Positions 34,112 to 43,762 of a stretch of 64,000 nucleotides of DNA are shown here, one piece after another; the first letter of the stretch is position 1; every line of letters starts with the position of its first letter. The position numbers were made by a program, and so were the translations under genes. Source of the stretch: CBFHMJ01 sp965656875. GTDB taxonomy: Bacteria > Pseudomonadota > Gammaproteobacteria > Enterobacterales > Alteromonadaceae. The stretch covers positions 62,001-126,000 of the forward strand of contig CBFHMJ010000027.1 in assembly GCA_965656875.1 (NCBI GenBank). The letters are read 5' to 3'. The notes beneath the pieces were generated by a model. It was given only the letters and a program-made list of their open reading frames with translations. It did no database searches and was not told the origin of the DNA.

Positions 34112-35110
34112 TCAAGCATGTAGATTAACGACAACCGTTTCATTTTGAATTGCGTATTGCAGGAGTTGTCCTTTATAGATCTCCAACTGTCTGACACCGA
34201 GGCGAATTTTTCCATTCTGACGTTCTATAAATTTTTCAACCCCGGAAAAATCGGCAAATAATTCACTAAATTGCTTTCTGGCCCGATGGATCTGAATATT
34301 AAGATGGTAAATATCAATACCCAGCGCTTTTGCCAAATCTTCGGCATATACCCAGCCTTCAGCACTTTCATCCATGCCTTTTTCGGCATCTTCAACTCGA
34401 ACACGGGCCAGTGTTAAAGCCAGATAGTGGTGAATTCTCGCCTGGAGATCGACGGTCTCCCACGGTGTTTTTACTGTTAACTGTGTTGTTTCTTCGTCGA
34501 CACTCAATTGAAAAGATAACGAAAGTGAATCGATGGTATTTGGGCTGATTTGCCGGGTAACTGGTTCAGAATTACAGGTAATAAACTGCCATTGCTTGTT
34601 ATCAATAGTCAGTAAATCAAACTCCATCAATGGTCGTGCGATTGATGTCGTATCATCTTGTGTCAGATCGTCATAAAACCATGCTGACTGCGACGTATCA
34701 TAATAAACAGCAATAACCGGGGTTTCTTCCGGTAGCAACAGATAAGGCGATAGTTCGATGACATCAACCGGATTCTGGCCTCGCTCGCCATAAGGCACCA
34801 ACATGTCACAAGGCGGTGATAAATCCTTGACCATAAAGCCTTTTTTATCGCCCGGTGTAAAGCAAATCCAGTCACCTTCATTCAATTTATATTTCTTTTG
34901 CGGTCCCAGACGTTCCTGATTCAACCAGGTGCCATTAATACTGACATCACGGATTGACCAGTGATCCATTTCCCATTCAACCAGTGCATGAATTCTGGAA
35001 ATTTCAGGCGAAGCAATACAGGTATTAACTTTAGCGGCTAAACGGCCAAAAGAGTGATGGGTGGCCAGGTAGACAGGTTTATTATTTTTTACATCAATTA
35101 GACAGGCCAT
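34112..35110 (-). CDS. FHA-domain protein with C-terminal winged-helix-like region
   Basis: The ATG at 35110 (MACLIDVKNNK) is preferred over an upstream GTG. About 332 residues. An FHA domain occupies about 1-95, with the family residues seen as GRLAAKV, SPEISRIHALVEW and DVSINGTWLN, which bind phosphothreonine. The middle part is beta-rich. The last 120 residues (LARVRVEDAEKGM, ALGIDIYHLNIQIHRARKQF, ENGKIRLG-like end RQNGKIRLG) look like the winged-helix 'transcriptional regulator C-terminal' fold seen fused to FHA in some marine bacteria. It probably reads the output of the neighbouring kinase. DNA binding is inference. Confidence 0.85.
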   Translation of the reverse strand: MACLIDVKNNKPVYLATHHSFGRLAAKVNTCIASPEISRIHALVEWEMDHWSIRDVSINGTWLNQERLGPQKKYKLNEGDWICFTPGDKKGFMVKDLSPPCDMLVPYGERGQNPVDVIELSPYLLLPEETPVIAVYYDTSQSAWFYDDLTQDDTTSIARPLMEFDLLTIDNKQWQFITCNSEPVTRQISPNTIDSLSLSFQLSVDEETTQLTVKTPWETVDLQARIHHYLALTLARVRVEDAEKGMDESAEGWVYAEDLAKALGIDIYHLNIQIHRARKQFSELFADFSGVEKFIERQNGKIRLGVRQLEIYKGQLLQYAIQNETVVVNLHA

Positions 35111-35310
35111 ATGCGTTCTCACCAGTTCAATTTTTGAACCACCTTATTCAGGCTTATGAGTAACCCTTATTCGGTAGCCAATGGTAGGCTCAGACAGGAG
35201 TTATAGTCGATAGAGCCTGTAAGTTATAGTTGTTCGATTTAAATTACAAGGTTTATACGTTATTGAATCAGAGTTTAAGAAGATTCTGATTAATGGTTAT
35301 ACAAGATTAA

Positions 35311-35345
35311 AAAAACGTACCTTATTTGTCATAAGGTACGTTTTT
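35311..35345. terminator. Terminator of pullulanase gene
   Basis: AAAAACGTACCTTAT/ATAAGGTACGTTTTT with a 5-nt loop, a perfect 15-bp stem, 33 bp past the stop of the pullulanase gene on the minus strand. The T-run is on both strands. Confidence 0.93.
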
Positions 35346-35377
35346 ATTACCGGATTAGTGTATCCAGATAGGGTCCG

Positions 35378-38300
35378 CTACAACACGGTTATTTGAATGG
35401 AATTGTCGGTCAGAATACTGACGCGGAAGGTATAGGTTCTTGCTTGTTCTATGGTTATTTTCCAGTTATCGCCATTTGCATCAACAGCCAGAGATTCACT
35501 CGATACAGCAGAATTGCCAGCTCCGATATTAACGGCGCTCCAGTCTTCACTGGCAAATTTGAATTCATAGTCGCCAATATCCAGGTCAACAGCGATTTCG
35601 TAAACACCACTGCCAACAAAACCTGTTTGCAGGCTGGTTCCCCAACCGTTCATCGAACCACGAAGATAAACAGCCGTTGAACCAAACGGTGGAATCGTTG
35701 ATAAGTCTTTAGTTGACAGGTCAACAGGTAGTCCAGCTCCCTGAGTAGAGCCTTGTGGTACAACAAACACCGCTGCCGTAAGACCTGGAATACTGATCGT
35801 GTGATCACTGATCATCGTTTGTTTTACCTGACTGTCTGCACCTTCACGTTGTATCGGGTGCAATTCGAGACTCGTTGATGCAGGTAAATTTGCGATGGTG
35901 AAATTCTGTGTCTCTGCGTGGTTATTAAACACCACCATGATGCCATCTACTGACGGGTCCAAATCATCTACAGCGACACCATCATCAATGGTCATGACCA
36001 CCAGCCCCGCTTGTTGCGATGTGCCAGTATTACGGAAATCCACCCTCGCCTTCACGGCCGCTTCATCATTCAAACGGAATAATCGGCTGGATTGGCGTAA
36101 ACGTAGCAAGTCAAGAAAACGGTCATGAGAGGCGTTAATATCTTCCGGCGTTACCTGCCAGTTGCCATCACTACCATTTAATACACTGGTAATGACAGGC
36201 CAGTTTGCACCGTCTTTTTCTTCCGGCGGTAAACCAACGTTAAAGTTATTCGTTTGTTTCGTGAAATCTACCGCATTGAACCAGTCGCCATAATCATAAC
36301 TGTCCCGTAGGAAAGATTTAGAACGTAACAGCTCAGAACCCATATGGATAAACGGTATGCCTTGCGCCAACATGGGATAGGCCAGTGCCAGTGTTTGCAT
36401 CCGAGCCCGGTCAGCGACAGAAACATGATGAGCAACTTTATACTGATTGTTGTCCCACAGCGTTTGATTATCGTGTTTAGAGACATAATTAATCGTGTCG
36501 GCAGGGTCCAGCGCATAACCAGCAGGCTGACCGTTGTAATCAACATCTGCTCCTTTTTTAGTGCTGTTATCACCCGCCCGAATCACAAATTCGGCGAGAT
36601 TAGCGGCAAGTCCAATCCGAGTCTGATCCATCGACAGTGTATATTCAGCCGAAAAACTGCCATCACCTGATGAAGGTGTTGCCTGGTCGTTGTCTATCGT
36701 TCCAAGTCCATTTGCCAACCCCTGATTTTTACGGAGATCATCACCACCATCAAACGGCCCACCGCCACGCACAGCATCACGTAGACGATCCGTGAACGTA
36801 CCAATTGACGAACCTGCCATGTTTAACTGGGTCGCTTGAGTAAACTGGGCATCGTCGGCAACTTCACCAAAGTTCCAGCCCTCACCGTAAAAATAGTTAT
36901 CCGGGTCGATAGCCCATACCGCTTCACGGGCGGCTAACATCGCAGCTTTAGGCTGGTGGCCCATCAGGTCAAACCGAAAACCGTCAATTTTATAGTGTTC
37001 AGCCCAGACCAGTAATGAATCTGTCATCAGTTTCGCCATCATGACGCGCTCGGTTGCGGTGTTGTCGCAACAGGTTGATTGTTCAACTTCCCCGGTTGCC
37101 GGATTTAAGCGGTGGTAATAGCCTGGCACCACTTTATCCAGCACTGACTTATTGCTAACACCAGAGGCATTAGTATGGTTATAGACGACATCCATAACGA
37201 CACGGAAACCCGCCTGATGAAGTGCCTGAACCATTGCTCGAAATTCAATAATACGTGTTATGCCGTCCGGGTTTGAGGCATAGCTTCCTTCAGGCACTGT
37301 GTAGTGAAACGGATCATAGCCCCAGTTATAAGCATCTAACTGACGAAATGATTCAACCAGTGACTGAGCATCTGAGGTTGCCGGGTCGAGCGTGTGCAAT
37401 ACAGATTGAATCGTCGCATCTTGTGACACTGAATCATTACTACATACGGCAGCATTGCTGTTGATGGTGCAAAGATGTGCAATCGTATCGGTGATATTGA
37501 CCTGTTGCGATGCATCTTCGTTCACCGTCGCAATATCAAAAGCGGGTAGTAAATGAATAGTATTCAGTCCGGCCTCGCCCAGTTGTTTCAAGTGTTTAAA
37601 ACCGTCAGAGTTTTGCTCGGTAAATGCTCCATATTTTCCTTTATTACCACTGGCTACCGTCATATCAGATGCACTGAAATCCCTGATTTGAACCTCATAA
37701 ATTATGTGATCTTCTGGTTGCTCAATCGCTGGAATTGCCTGTTCATTCCATCCTTGGGGCTGAGTTGTCTGCGCATGTAAATCAACGACCTGAGAGTACA
37801 AAGAGTTAGTTGCCAGACTGAGCGACCAGGGGTCAGTGACTGTCATCGTCTCAATCGCGTCGGTTTGTGGGTGCCAGGCGGTGATTTCATAGCGATAGAA
37901 CGCACCGTTTAACGACGAATCTCCCTGATACTGATAAATTCCCTCGTCATTGGCGGTTAATACTAACGGTTCAGCCAACGGTGATTTATCACTGTTAAAC
38001 AAATGAAGCTTAACTTGTTGTGCTGTCGGCGCCCATAACCTGAAGGTAACGCCATTTTCTGTGACTATCGCACCATAAGTCTGCTCATCAGCATCGTTAT
38101 CGCCTGCGGTATACAGCGCATCGATGACACCACCCGTTTGAACCCGGGTAACACCTTTGATTTCACCATCCGCATTTTTTACAACCATTAATAGCTGACG
38201 CTTCAACAACGCTTTAAGTTGAGCGGTATTGCTGGCCACGTTATCAGGGAACGACACGGCGGGTAATTGATTCAGATGAGGAAACAACGCCTTTACGTCA

Positions 38301-39001
38301 TCCGGTATAGCAGCCGTTTGCAACGCAATCGTTTCTCCGCCTGTCAGCGTTTTAGTGGCTGAGTCGAAAGTGATTGCACCCTCTGCCGATGACACCAGCT
38401 CAACGGATTCTCCGGTTGCTATGCCCTGCCAGGCAATGGTATTGGGTGCAATCCAGTGCGCGGCAGCACCTTCGACCGTAACTGGTAACTCTGCAATCGC
38501 GTCATAAAACAGGTTAGCGTTGCCGTGAAATGAAAACGCGTACTGCTCCGGCTGAGACAAATCAAATCGTTTGTTCGCAGCACCCAGTGCCTTTTCATCA
38601 CCTTTATGTAAAATAAAATTCAGACAGTTACCACTGTCTGGTTCATAGCTCATCACATAATATGCGCCATAAGTATCATCAATACCGTCTGCCGGATAAG
38701 GATCGGTCCAGTTAGAAAAATGTTCACTTTCTGTGGTTGGCGCAGCGTAGTTGCCACAGCCTTCACCATTCCACAGATGAAGCCCCCATCCTTCATAATT
38801 GCCATCATCGCGGTTGTAATAAATTGCAATTTGATTATCGGTTAATTCCACCAGACTAATCCCTGGCGCTGGTGGCTCAGGTAATGGTGGCAGTGAAACA
38901 TCGGGTTGTTGGTTGCCTGAGTTACAGGCGGAAAGAGTCAGAAGTGCCGCTACTGTCAGTGCGGTTTGCACCGATGGTTTTGGCAAAAACCTTGTTTTCA
39001 T
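35378..39001 (-). CDS. pulA: Lipoprotein pullulanase-type alpha-1,6-glucosidase
   Basis: 1207 residues. A lipoprotein signal ends LTLSAC (Cys26). Residues about 45-150 are a CBM41-like alpha-glucan-binding domain (YEGWGLHLWNGEGC), then an intermediate beta region, an E-set/CBM48 domain near 310-400 (VTFRLWAPTAQQVKLHLF), and the GH13 barrel. Barrel landmarks are VVMDVVYNHT, nucleophile Asp678 (DGFRFDLMGHQP), acid/base Glu707 (YFYGEGWNFGEV) and Asp844 (SKHDNQT). A pullulanase-type C-terminal beta domain follows, and the last 100 residues (TAVYLRGSMNGWG and on) look like an extra starch-binding module. It debranches alpha-1,6 links in pullulan, glycogen or amylopectin at the cell surface. Monocistronic. 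Confidence 0.94.
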   Translation of the reverse strand: MKTRFLPKPSVQTALTVAALLTLSACNSGNQQPDVSLPPLPEPPAPGISLVELTDNQIAIYYNRDDGNYEGWGLHLWNGEGCGNYAAPTTESEHFSNWTDPYPADGIDDTYGAYYVMSYEPDSGNCLNFILHKGDEKALGAANKRFDLSQPEQYAFSFHGNANLFYDAIAELPVTVEGAAAHWIAPNTIAWQGIATGESVELVSSAEGAITFDSATKTLTGGETIALQTAAIPDDVKALFPHLNQLPAVSFPDNVASNTAQLKALLKRQLLMVVKNADGEIKGVTRVQTGGVIDALYTAGDNDADEQTYGAIVTENGVTFRLWAPTAQQVKLHLFNSDKSPLAEPLVLTANDEGIYQYQGDSSLNGAFYRYEITAWHPQTDAIETMTVTDPWSLSLATNSLYSQVVDLHAQTTQPQGWNEQAIPAIEQPEDHIIYEVQIRDFSASDMTVASGNKGKYGAFTEQNSDGFKHLKQLGEAGLNTIHLLPAFDIATVNEDASQQVNITDTIAHLCTINSNAAVCSNDSVSQDATIQSVLHTLDPATSDAQSLVESFRQLDAYNWGYDPFHYTVPEGSYASNPDGITRIIEFRAMVQALHQAGFRVVMDVVYNHTNASGVSNKSVLDKVVPGYYHRLNPATGEVEQSTCCDNTATERVMMAKLMTDSLLVWAEHYKIDGFRFDLMGHQPKAAMLAAREAVWAIDPDNYFYGEGWNFGEVADDAQFTQATQLNMAGSSIGTFTDRLRDAVRGGGPFDGGDDLRKNQGLANGLGTIDNDQATPSSGDGSFSAEYTLSMDQTRIGLAANLAEFVIRAGDNSTKKGADVDYNGQPAGYALDPADTINYVSKHDNQTLWDNNQYKVAHHVSVADRARMQTLALAYPMLAQGIPFIHMGSELLRSKSFLRDSYDYGDWFNAVDFTKQTNNFNVGLPPEEKDGANWPVITSVLNGSDGNWQVTPEDINASHDRFLDLLRLRQSSRLFRLNDEAAVKARVDFRNTGTSQQAGLVVMTIDDGVAVDDLDPSVDGIMVVFNNHAETQNFTIANLPASTSLELHPIQREGADSQVKQTMISDHTISIPGLTAAVFVVPQGSTQGAGLPVDLSTKDLSTIPPFGSTAVYLRGSMNGWGTSLQTGFVGSGVYEIAVDLDIGDYEFKFASEDWSAVNIGAGNSAVSSESLAVDANGDNWKITIEQARTYTFRVSILTDNSIQITVL

Positions 39002-39164
39002 AGTGTTTCCTGATTTGTTTTGTTATCGGTTTTATTCAGGGAACACAGTTAACGCAGTAAGGGATGAGGGTACAAGATGGTGCAATAATGAAAACGTATG
39101 CAGGGCAAAGATTTAGCTTTTTTGATTAAATTTAAATCGATTTGTATTCGTAAACCGATCAAAA

Positions 39165-39186
39165 AAGCCAGTTTTTACACTGGCTT
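39165..39186 (-). terminator. Terminator of DEAD-box helicase gene
   Basis: AAGCCAG/CTGGCTT with an 8-nt loop; on the minus strand the stem is followed by TTTT, 32 bp beyond the helicase stop. Confidence 0.82.
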
Positions 39187-39217
39187 CTGTAGTCGTCAAC
39201 CTGATAAAACAATCTGG

Positions 39218-40555
39218 TTATTCGTCATTATCCAACTGCTCAGGCGGTATTGGTTTTTTCTTTTTCTTCAGAGGACCAAATCCACCTTCTTCGCCTTCAT
39301 AGAATGACTTATCACGTTTAACCGGCTTACGTTTTTTCACTGGTTTTGTATGACGTGGTTTTTGATCAGTCTTAGGTTTAAAGGCTTTCTTCGGTTTGAT
39401 TTTAAAGCCTTTAAATTTAGCAACCATGCCTTCGATTTCGTCAAAACTGATGGTTTTTTCAAGGAAAGTTTCCAGGCTTTTAAAACTCTTCCAGTCTTTT
39501 GGACCAACCAGAGAAATCGCTGTGCCCTTTGCACCAGCTCGGCCAGTACGACCAATACGGTGAACATATTCTTCACTGTGTTTTGGTAGATCAAAATTCA
39601 CCACATGGCTAACATTAACCAAGTCCAGACCTCGGGATGCAACATCTGTCGTTACCAGAATATCTGCACCGCCTTTGGCGAATTGATCCATGATTCGGTT
39701 ACGGGCACTTTGTGACATGTCACCGCTTAACGCGATACATTCTTTACCGGTTTTTCGCAGCATGTCTGCCAGTTTGTCGGTATCGTCTCGTGTTGCTGTA
39801 AACACAATCATCTGACGAAAATCACTGGTATTCACCAGGTGATTCAACAACTCGTGTTTATGGTCCAGATGATCAGCAAGAACGAATGACTGAGCAATAT
39901 CAAGATGGTCGGCGTTCGCTTTGTCAATCGTTATGCGGTGTGGGTTGTTCAGTAACTGTTGTGACAGCTCCATCACTTCAACGTGATCCAGCGTCGCTGA
40001 GAACATTAATGTCTGACGGCGACGATGATTTGCCGCACGATTAACTTCCATCAGCTCTTTAGCAAAACCGAGGTCAAGCATACGGTCTGCTTCATCAAGT
40101 ACCAAAAGCTCCAGGCCTTCAAGGTATAAATTACCGTGCTTGATGTGATCAGAAAGACGACCGGGTGTTGCGATGATGATATGAGGGTGACGACGTAACA
40201 ATACTTCCTGATCGTTAAAATTCTCACCGCCAAATACTTTCACGAATTTTAACTGGGTATTAGCGGTAAAGCTTCTTACCTGATCAGCAACTTGTTTCGC
40301 CAGTTCACGAGTAGGCAATAAGATCAGTGCTCTTGGATCTTTTTTACTAAGCGCTCTGATACGAAGTAATCGGTTTAACAGTGGTAACAGATAGGCAAGT
40401 GTTTTACCCGACCCCGTCTTTGACGAAGCCATTAAATCTCTTCCTCGTATCGCTACCGGAATAGCCTCCGCCTGAATAGGTGTCGGCGCGTCGAAACCAA
40501 AGTGGTCGATTGTCTCGTTAAGGCGCTTATCTAATCCAAAAACTTGAAATTGCAA
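39218..40555 (-). CDS. DEAD-box ATP-dependent RNA helicase
   Basis: The start is placed at a TTG at 40555 (product MQFQVFGLDKRL) because GAGGAAAA sits 8 nt upstream and the Q-motif region begins there; in-frame ATGs further upstream (40594) would add residues of no helicase character. About 445 residues carry, in order, the Q motif (FGFDAPTPIQ), motif I ASSKTGSGKT, Ia PTRELA, Ib TPGR, II DEAD, III SAT, then the second RecA domain with IVFTATRDDTDKL, ILVTTDVASRGLD and HRIGRTGRAGAKG. The C-terminal 90 residues are a Lys-rich tail (KPKKAFKPKT) for RNA contact. It remodels RNA or ribosome intermediates. RhlE/SrmB-like; exact type uncertain. Confidence 0.93.
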   Translation of the reverse strand: MQFQVFGLDKRLNETIDHFGFDAPTPIQAEAIPVAIRGRDLMASSKTGSGKTLAYLLPLLNRLLRIRALSKKDPRALILLPTRELAKQVADQVRSFTANTQLKFVKVFGGENFNDQEVLLRRHPHIIIATPGRLSDHIKHGNLYLEGLELLVLDEADRMLDLGFAKELMEVNRAANHRRRQTLMFSATLDHVEVMELSQQLLNNPHRITIDKANADHLDIAQSFVLADHLDHKHELLNHLVNTSDFRQMIVFTATRDDTDKLADMLRKTGKECIALSGDMSQSARNRIMDQFAKGGADILVTTDVASRGLDLVNVSHVVNFDLPKHSEEYVHRIGRTGRAGAKGTAISLVGPKDWKSFKSLETFLEKTISFDEIEGMVAKFKGFKIKPKKAFKPKTDQKPRHTKPVKKRKPVKRDKSFYEGEEGGFGPLKKKKKPIPPEQLDNDE

Positions 40556-40728
40556 ATTCGTTTTCCTCAGCCATCTTGCAAAAAAGGCGCTCATTATCGT
40601 TAAATCGATCTCATTGCGCAAAAGCTTTTTCTGTTTGTGCGGGATTTGTTCCCCGGATGTGAAAACTTCTCTTTAGTTCTGAGGTCTGATAACAATGACT
40701 CAGGGCACAATTACTTACCAGGTGAATA

Positions 40729-42189
40729 ATGTTTCTATCGCAATATCTCAAGTATCGTCACCTTCGCCAGCTTTTGCCGATTATTTTTGTTTACTGCGCG
40801 ACGAATTCTTTCAGCGCCTTCGCCAGCAAACCTTCCGCACCACCGTTTAACATGGATTACACCATTACCATCAAACACCCATCACCTCGCGTTAATGTCG
40901 AGGTTTGTTTCGACGGAAATCCACCAGCCGCCCTTGAGAATGGTTCGCGTCGTAAAGCTAAACATTTCATGCGGGCTTATGTCAGCAAACGTCGATTGCG
41001 AGTAACCAACAAGAATCGCACGATCTCACTGCGCGGCGTAAAACCTGATTCCTGCATTCAATATTCAGCTAAAGCGACGTTACGCCGAAGTGAGCGCCAT
41101 CAGCGAGGCAAAATTGACAAGTTATATGATGTGCATAGCTGGCTTTGGCAACCGGTTGGTATCCGGCGTGTTGATAACGTGCGCATTCATTTTAATCTGC
41201 CGGAAGGTATCCATGTTTCAACACCCTGGCCACGGCTGGAAGGAACAACCCATTCATTCAAACTCACTAACACACCTCCTGACTGGACCAGTCGCATTGC
41301 CATTGGCGCATTTGAACCTGTGCCGGTCAGTGTGGGTCAACAAACCATGCAGGTTGCAATTCTTAATACAGATGACAAAAAACGACGCAAAGAGTATCTG
41401 AACTGGATTAAGGAAGCGGGTGATGCCATCACGGGTATGTATGGCCGCTTTCCCGTCAATAATGCGCAAATCATCATCTTTCCCATCGGTGAACAATACG
41501 AAGCGATTCCCTGGGCAGAGGTTCAACGTGGTGGTTCGTCAGCAGCCCATTATTTCGTGGACAGTTCACGGCCAATAAAAGAGTTTCACGATGACTGGAC
41601 CGGCGTTCACGAGCTTTCACATTTGTTTATTCCTTACATACAGCGCGGTCAGCTGTGGATCTCTGAAGGCATTGCCACCTACTACCAGAATGTTGTCCGA
41701 GGATCATCCGGTATGCTGACGCCGGAACAGGCGTGGAATAATATTCTGGAGGGATTTCGTAATAAAAAAGATGACGTTGGTACGGATGAATTAGTGGTCT
41801 CTGATGTTACCGAACAAATTTACTGGGGTGGCGCGGCGTTCTTTTTAATGGTCGACGTTGAATTACGCAAACGTACTCAGGGGCAAATGACACTGGCGAA
41901 AACCCTGGACCGACTTCAAGCCTGCTGTTTTGTCTCTGGTCATCGGGTTGAAGACATAACATTTATGGAATTAATGGATAAACTGAGCAAGACCAAAGTA
42001 TTCACCGATTTGTATTATCGCGAAGGCTATCATCAGGGCTTCCCTCGGGTTGGCGCAGTCTTAGAGGATATTGGTTTTGTTCAGCCATTAAGCCGTGATT
42101 GGGTGTCTGTAGATTCGTTAAATGATATTGGCCGTAGCATCATGGAGCGTGACAGACCATCCAAAGAGCCGGTCGAACTGGCCGACTGA
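40729..42189 (+). CDS. Secreted protein with HExxH metallopeptidase-like motif
   Basis: 486 residues with a signal peptide (QLLPIIFVYCATNSFSAFA). The N-terminal 200 residues are beta-rich. The C-terminal part contains His294-Glu295-Leu-Ser-His298 (WTGVHELSHLFIPY) and Glu313 in WISEGIATYYQN, the layout of gluzincin (M1/M61) zinc peptidases, though the gap between the second His and the Glu is 14 rather than the usual 18 residues. Periplasmic or secreted. The substrate is unknown and it could be an inactive relative. It is divergent from the helicase gene (about 170 bp). Confidence 0.75.
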   Translation: MFLSQYLKYRHLRQLLPIIFVYCATNSFSAFASKPSAPPFNMDYTITIKHPSPRVNVEVCFDGNPPAALENGSRRKAKHFMRAYVSKRRLRVTNKNRTISLRGVKPDSCIQYSAKATLRRSERHQRGKIDKLYDVHSWLWQPVGIRRVDNVRIHFNLPEGIHVSTPWPRLEGTTHSFKLTNTPPDWTSRIAIGAFEPVPVSVGQQTMQVAILNTDDKKRRKEYLNWIKEAGDAITGMYGRFPVNNAQIIIFPIGEQYEAIPWAEVQRGGSSAAHYFVDSSRPIKEFHDDWTGVHELSHLFIPYIQRGQLWISEGIATYYQNVVRGSSGMLTPEQAWNNILEGFRNKKDDVGTDELVVSDVTEQIYWGGAAFFLMVDVELRKRTQGQMTLAKTLDRLQACCFVSGHRVEDITFMELMDKLSKTKVFTDLYYREGYHQGFPRVGAVLEDIGFVQPLSRDWVSVDSLNDIGRSIMERDRPSKEPVELAD

Positions 42190-42212
42190 CCGCTTTCAGT
42201 GGTCGATCAAAA

Positions 42213-42234
42213 AGGCAGACGTTTATGTCTGCCT
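42213..42234. terminator. Bidirectional terminator
   Basis: AGGCAGAC/GTCTGCCT with a 6-nt loop between the convergent peptidase-like and nitroreductase genes. A-rich before it gives a T-tail on the minus strand. Confidence 0.75.
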
Positions 42235-42250
42235 CTGTTCGTCTGTCGCT

Positions 42251-42808
42251 TTAGCCAGCAACAAAAAAATCATCCGGATTTTTTCCTGGTTTTTCTGGTG
42301 CATTCAACACCGGAGTGCCCAGATATAAAAAGCCTACAATCTCGTCATCCCGACTAATACCCAGTGCGTCTTTCACAAACGGATTAAACGCATAAGAACC
42401 TGTACGCCAAATCCCACCGTAACCCAACGCAAATGCCGCTTGTTGCATCGCCATCACACCGCAACCCGCTGAAATCACTTGCTCAACCCGAGGAACCTTC
42501 GGGTTTTCTACCACTTTTGCGACACATACAATCAATAGTGGCGCACGCAAAGGCAGTTCTTTCGCACGATCAACAACCGCCTGGTCCACATCAGCGTTTT
42601 CTTTTACCGCGGCGTCAGCGTAAATTTCACCCAGCTTTTTTAATGCGTCTTCATTGTCATAAACAATAAATTGCCAGGGCGTTAAACCTGCGTGGTCCGG
42701 GGCGCGTAATGCGGCCTGTTTAATAATGTCCAGATCGTTACCAGAAGGTGCTGGTGCCTGAAGTCGTGGTGTTGATTGTCTCGTGGTAAGTAACGTAACT
42801 GCGTCCAT
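42251..42808 (-). CDS. ydjA: Small FMN nitroreductase, YdjA-like
   Basis: 185 residues, the length of E. coli YdjA (183). Shared blocks are the start MDAVTLLTTRQSTPRL, RAPDHAGLTPWQFIVY (FMN contact), KELPLRAPLLIVCVAK, PRVEQVISAGCGVMAMQQAAFALGYGGIWRTG and the C-terminal VGFLYLGTPVLNA. YdjA-type proteins are minimal nitroreductases that bind FMN as dimers and use NAD(P)H; the physiological substrate is not settled. Cytoplasmic. Monocistronic, convergent with the secreted HExxH protein gene. Confidence 0.92.
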   Translation of the reverse strand: MDAVTLLTTRQSTPRLQAPAPSGNDLDIIKQAALRAPDHAGLTPWQFIVYDNEDALKKLGEIYADAAVKENADVDQAVVDRAKELPLRAPLLIVCVAKVVENPKVPRVEQVISAGCGVMAMQQAAFALGYGGIWRTGSYAFNPFVKDALGISRDDEIVGFLYLGTPVLNAPEKPGKNPDDFFVAG

Positions 42809-42996
42809 CTTTAAACCTGAAACTATGGATGAAAAAAGGAATCACATGCTATCAGAGTTTACGGCGGGCTTTCCATAAATAAACATTCTAAGGGAGAAGA
42901 GAGAACTATTGACCGGAATTCTTATCCTTTTGAATTCCGGACAGTTATAAGGGATATTTTGTTAAAACGGAATCAGATGTAGTTCACTGTTGAATA

Positions 42997-43683
42997 TTAC
43001 TTAAACACTGAATTTTTCAAATAAAAATCAACACTGGTAAATCGACCTCCACCCGTAAAAAACAGCGACAGCAACATAACAAAATAGATCGCTGAGAATT
43101 CAATACCATTGTTCAACACCACGATATTGCCACGGCCAAACAACCAGTTGGTATTGCCATTATCAGCCAGTATCTCTTTCATTTTACTGAGACGAATGCC
43201 AACTTCTTCGCTGTTCTCAAGGCTTTCTTTTGCCGCTTCCATCCCAAGCCAGTCGTATACCACGGCTGCTGATGTTGACGAATCTGACGGCGCTACCGCA
43301 AACCAGCCATTATCCCAATGTACGGCTGTGGCCGCCACAATCATGGTAACCATCAGAGGAATCGCCGCAAAACGAGTCATAAAACCAACCAGGATAAACC
43401 AACCGCCGAGAAATTCAGCCCAGCCCGCTAGAAATGCCATAAGTCCCGGCACGGGCAAACCCAGCCCCCACTCTTCGTTACCAAACCAGGCGACTACATT
43501 CGGATCAGCCAGAAACATCTCAACAAAACTGGCATCAGGTATACTGAATCCCAGCTTGTTGTAACCTGCAATAATCATAACGGGGCCAAGGATTAAACGA
43601 AAAAATAGCGGTGCAAGCCCATCAAGTGGCGTAAACTTTTTGATGGTGTTTTCGTAACTGTCTGCAAGTTTATCTGTCATCAT
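42997..43683 (-). CDS. DoxX-family membrane protein
   Basis: 228 residues with four membrane segments: about 23-43 (LFFRLILGPVMIIAGYNKLG), 75-98 (GLMAFLAGWAEFLGGWFILVG), 102-120 (AAIPLMVTMIVAATAVHW) and 200-216. The first-helix 'R.ilG..mi.aGynKL' and 'E..gg..ilvG..tR' are typical of DoxX/DoxD, which are small quinol- or redox-linked membrane proteins of mostly unknown role. A 70-residue polar insert lies between helices 3 and 4, longer than the usual core. A 289-bp repeat element lies upstream of its promoter. Confidence 0.85.
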   Translation of the reverse strand: MMTDKLADSYENTIKKFTPLDGLAPLFFRLILGPVMIIAGYNKLGFSIPDASFVEMFLADPNVVAWFGNEEWGLGLPVPGLMAFLAGWAEFLGGWFILVGFMTRFAAIPLMVTMIVAATAVHWDNGWFAVAPSDSSTSAAVVYDWLGMEAAKESLENSEEVGIRLSKMKEILADNGNTNWLFGRGNIVVLNNGIEFSAIYFVMLLSLFFTGGGRFTSVDFYLKNSVFK

Positions 43684-43762
43684 TTTAATTTAGTATCCTG
43701 AATCTTTAAGATGTACACACCTTTAAATAGTTAGTTTTATTAACCAAAAAAGGCAAATATTC

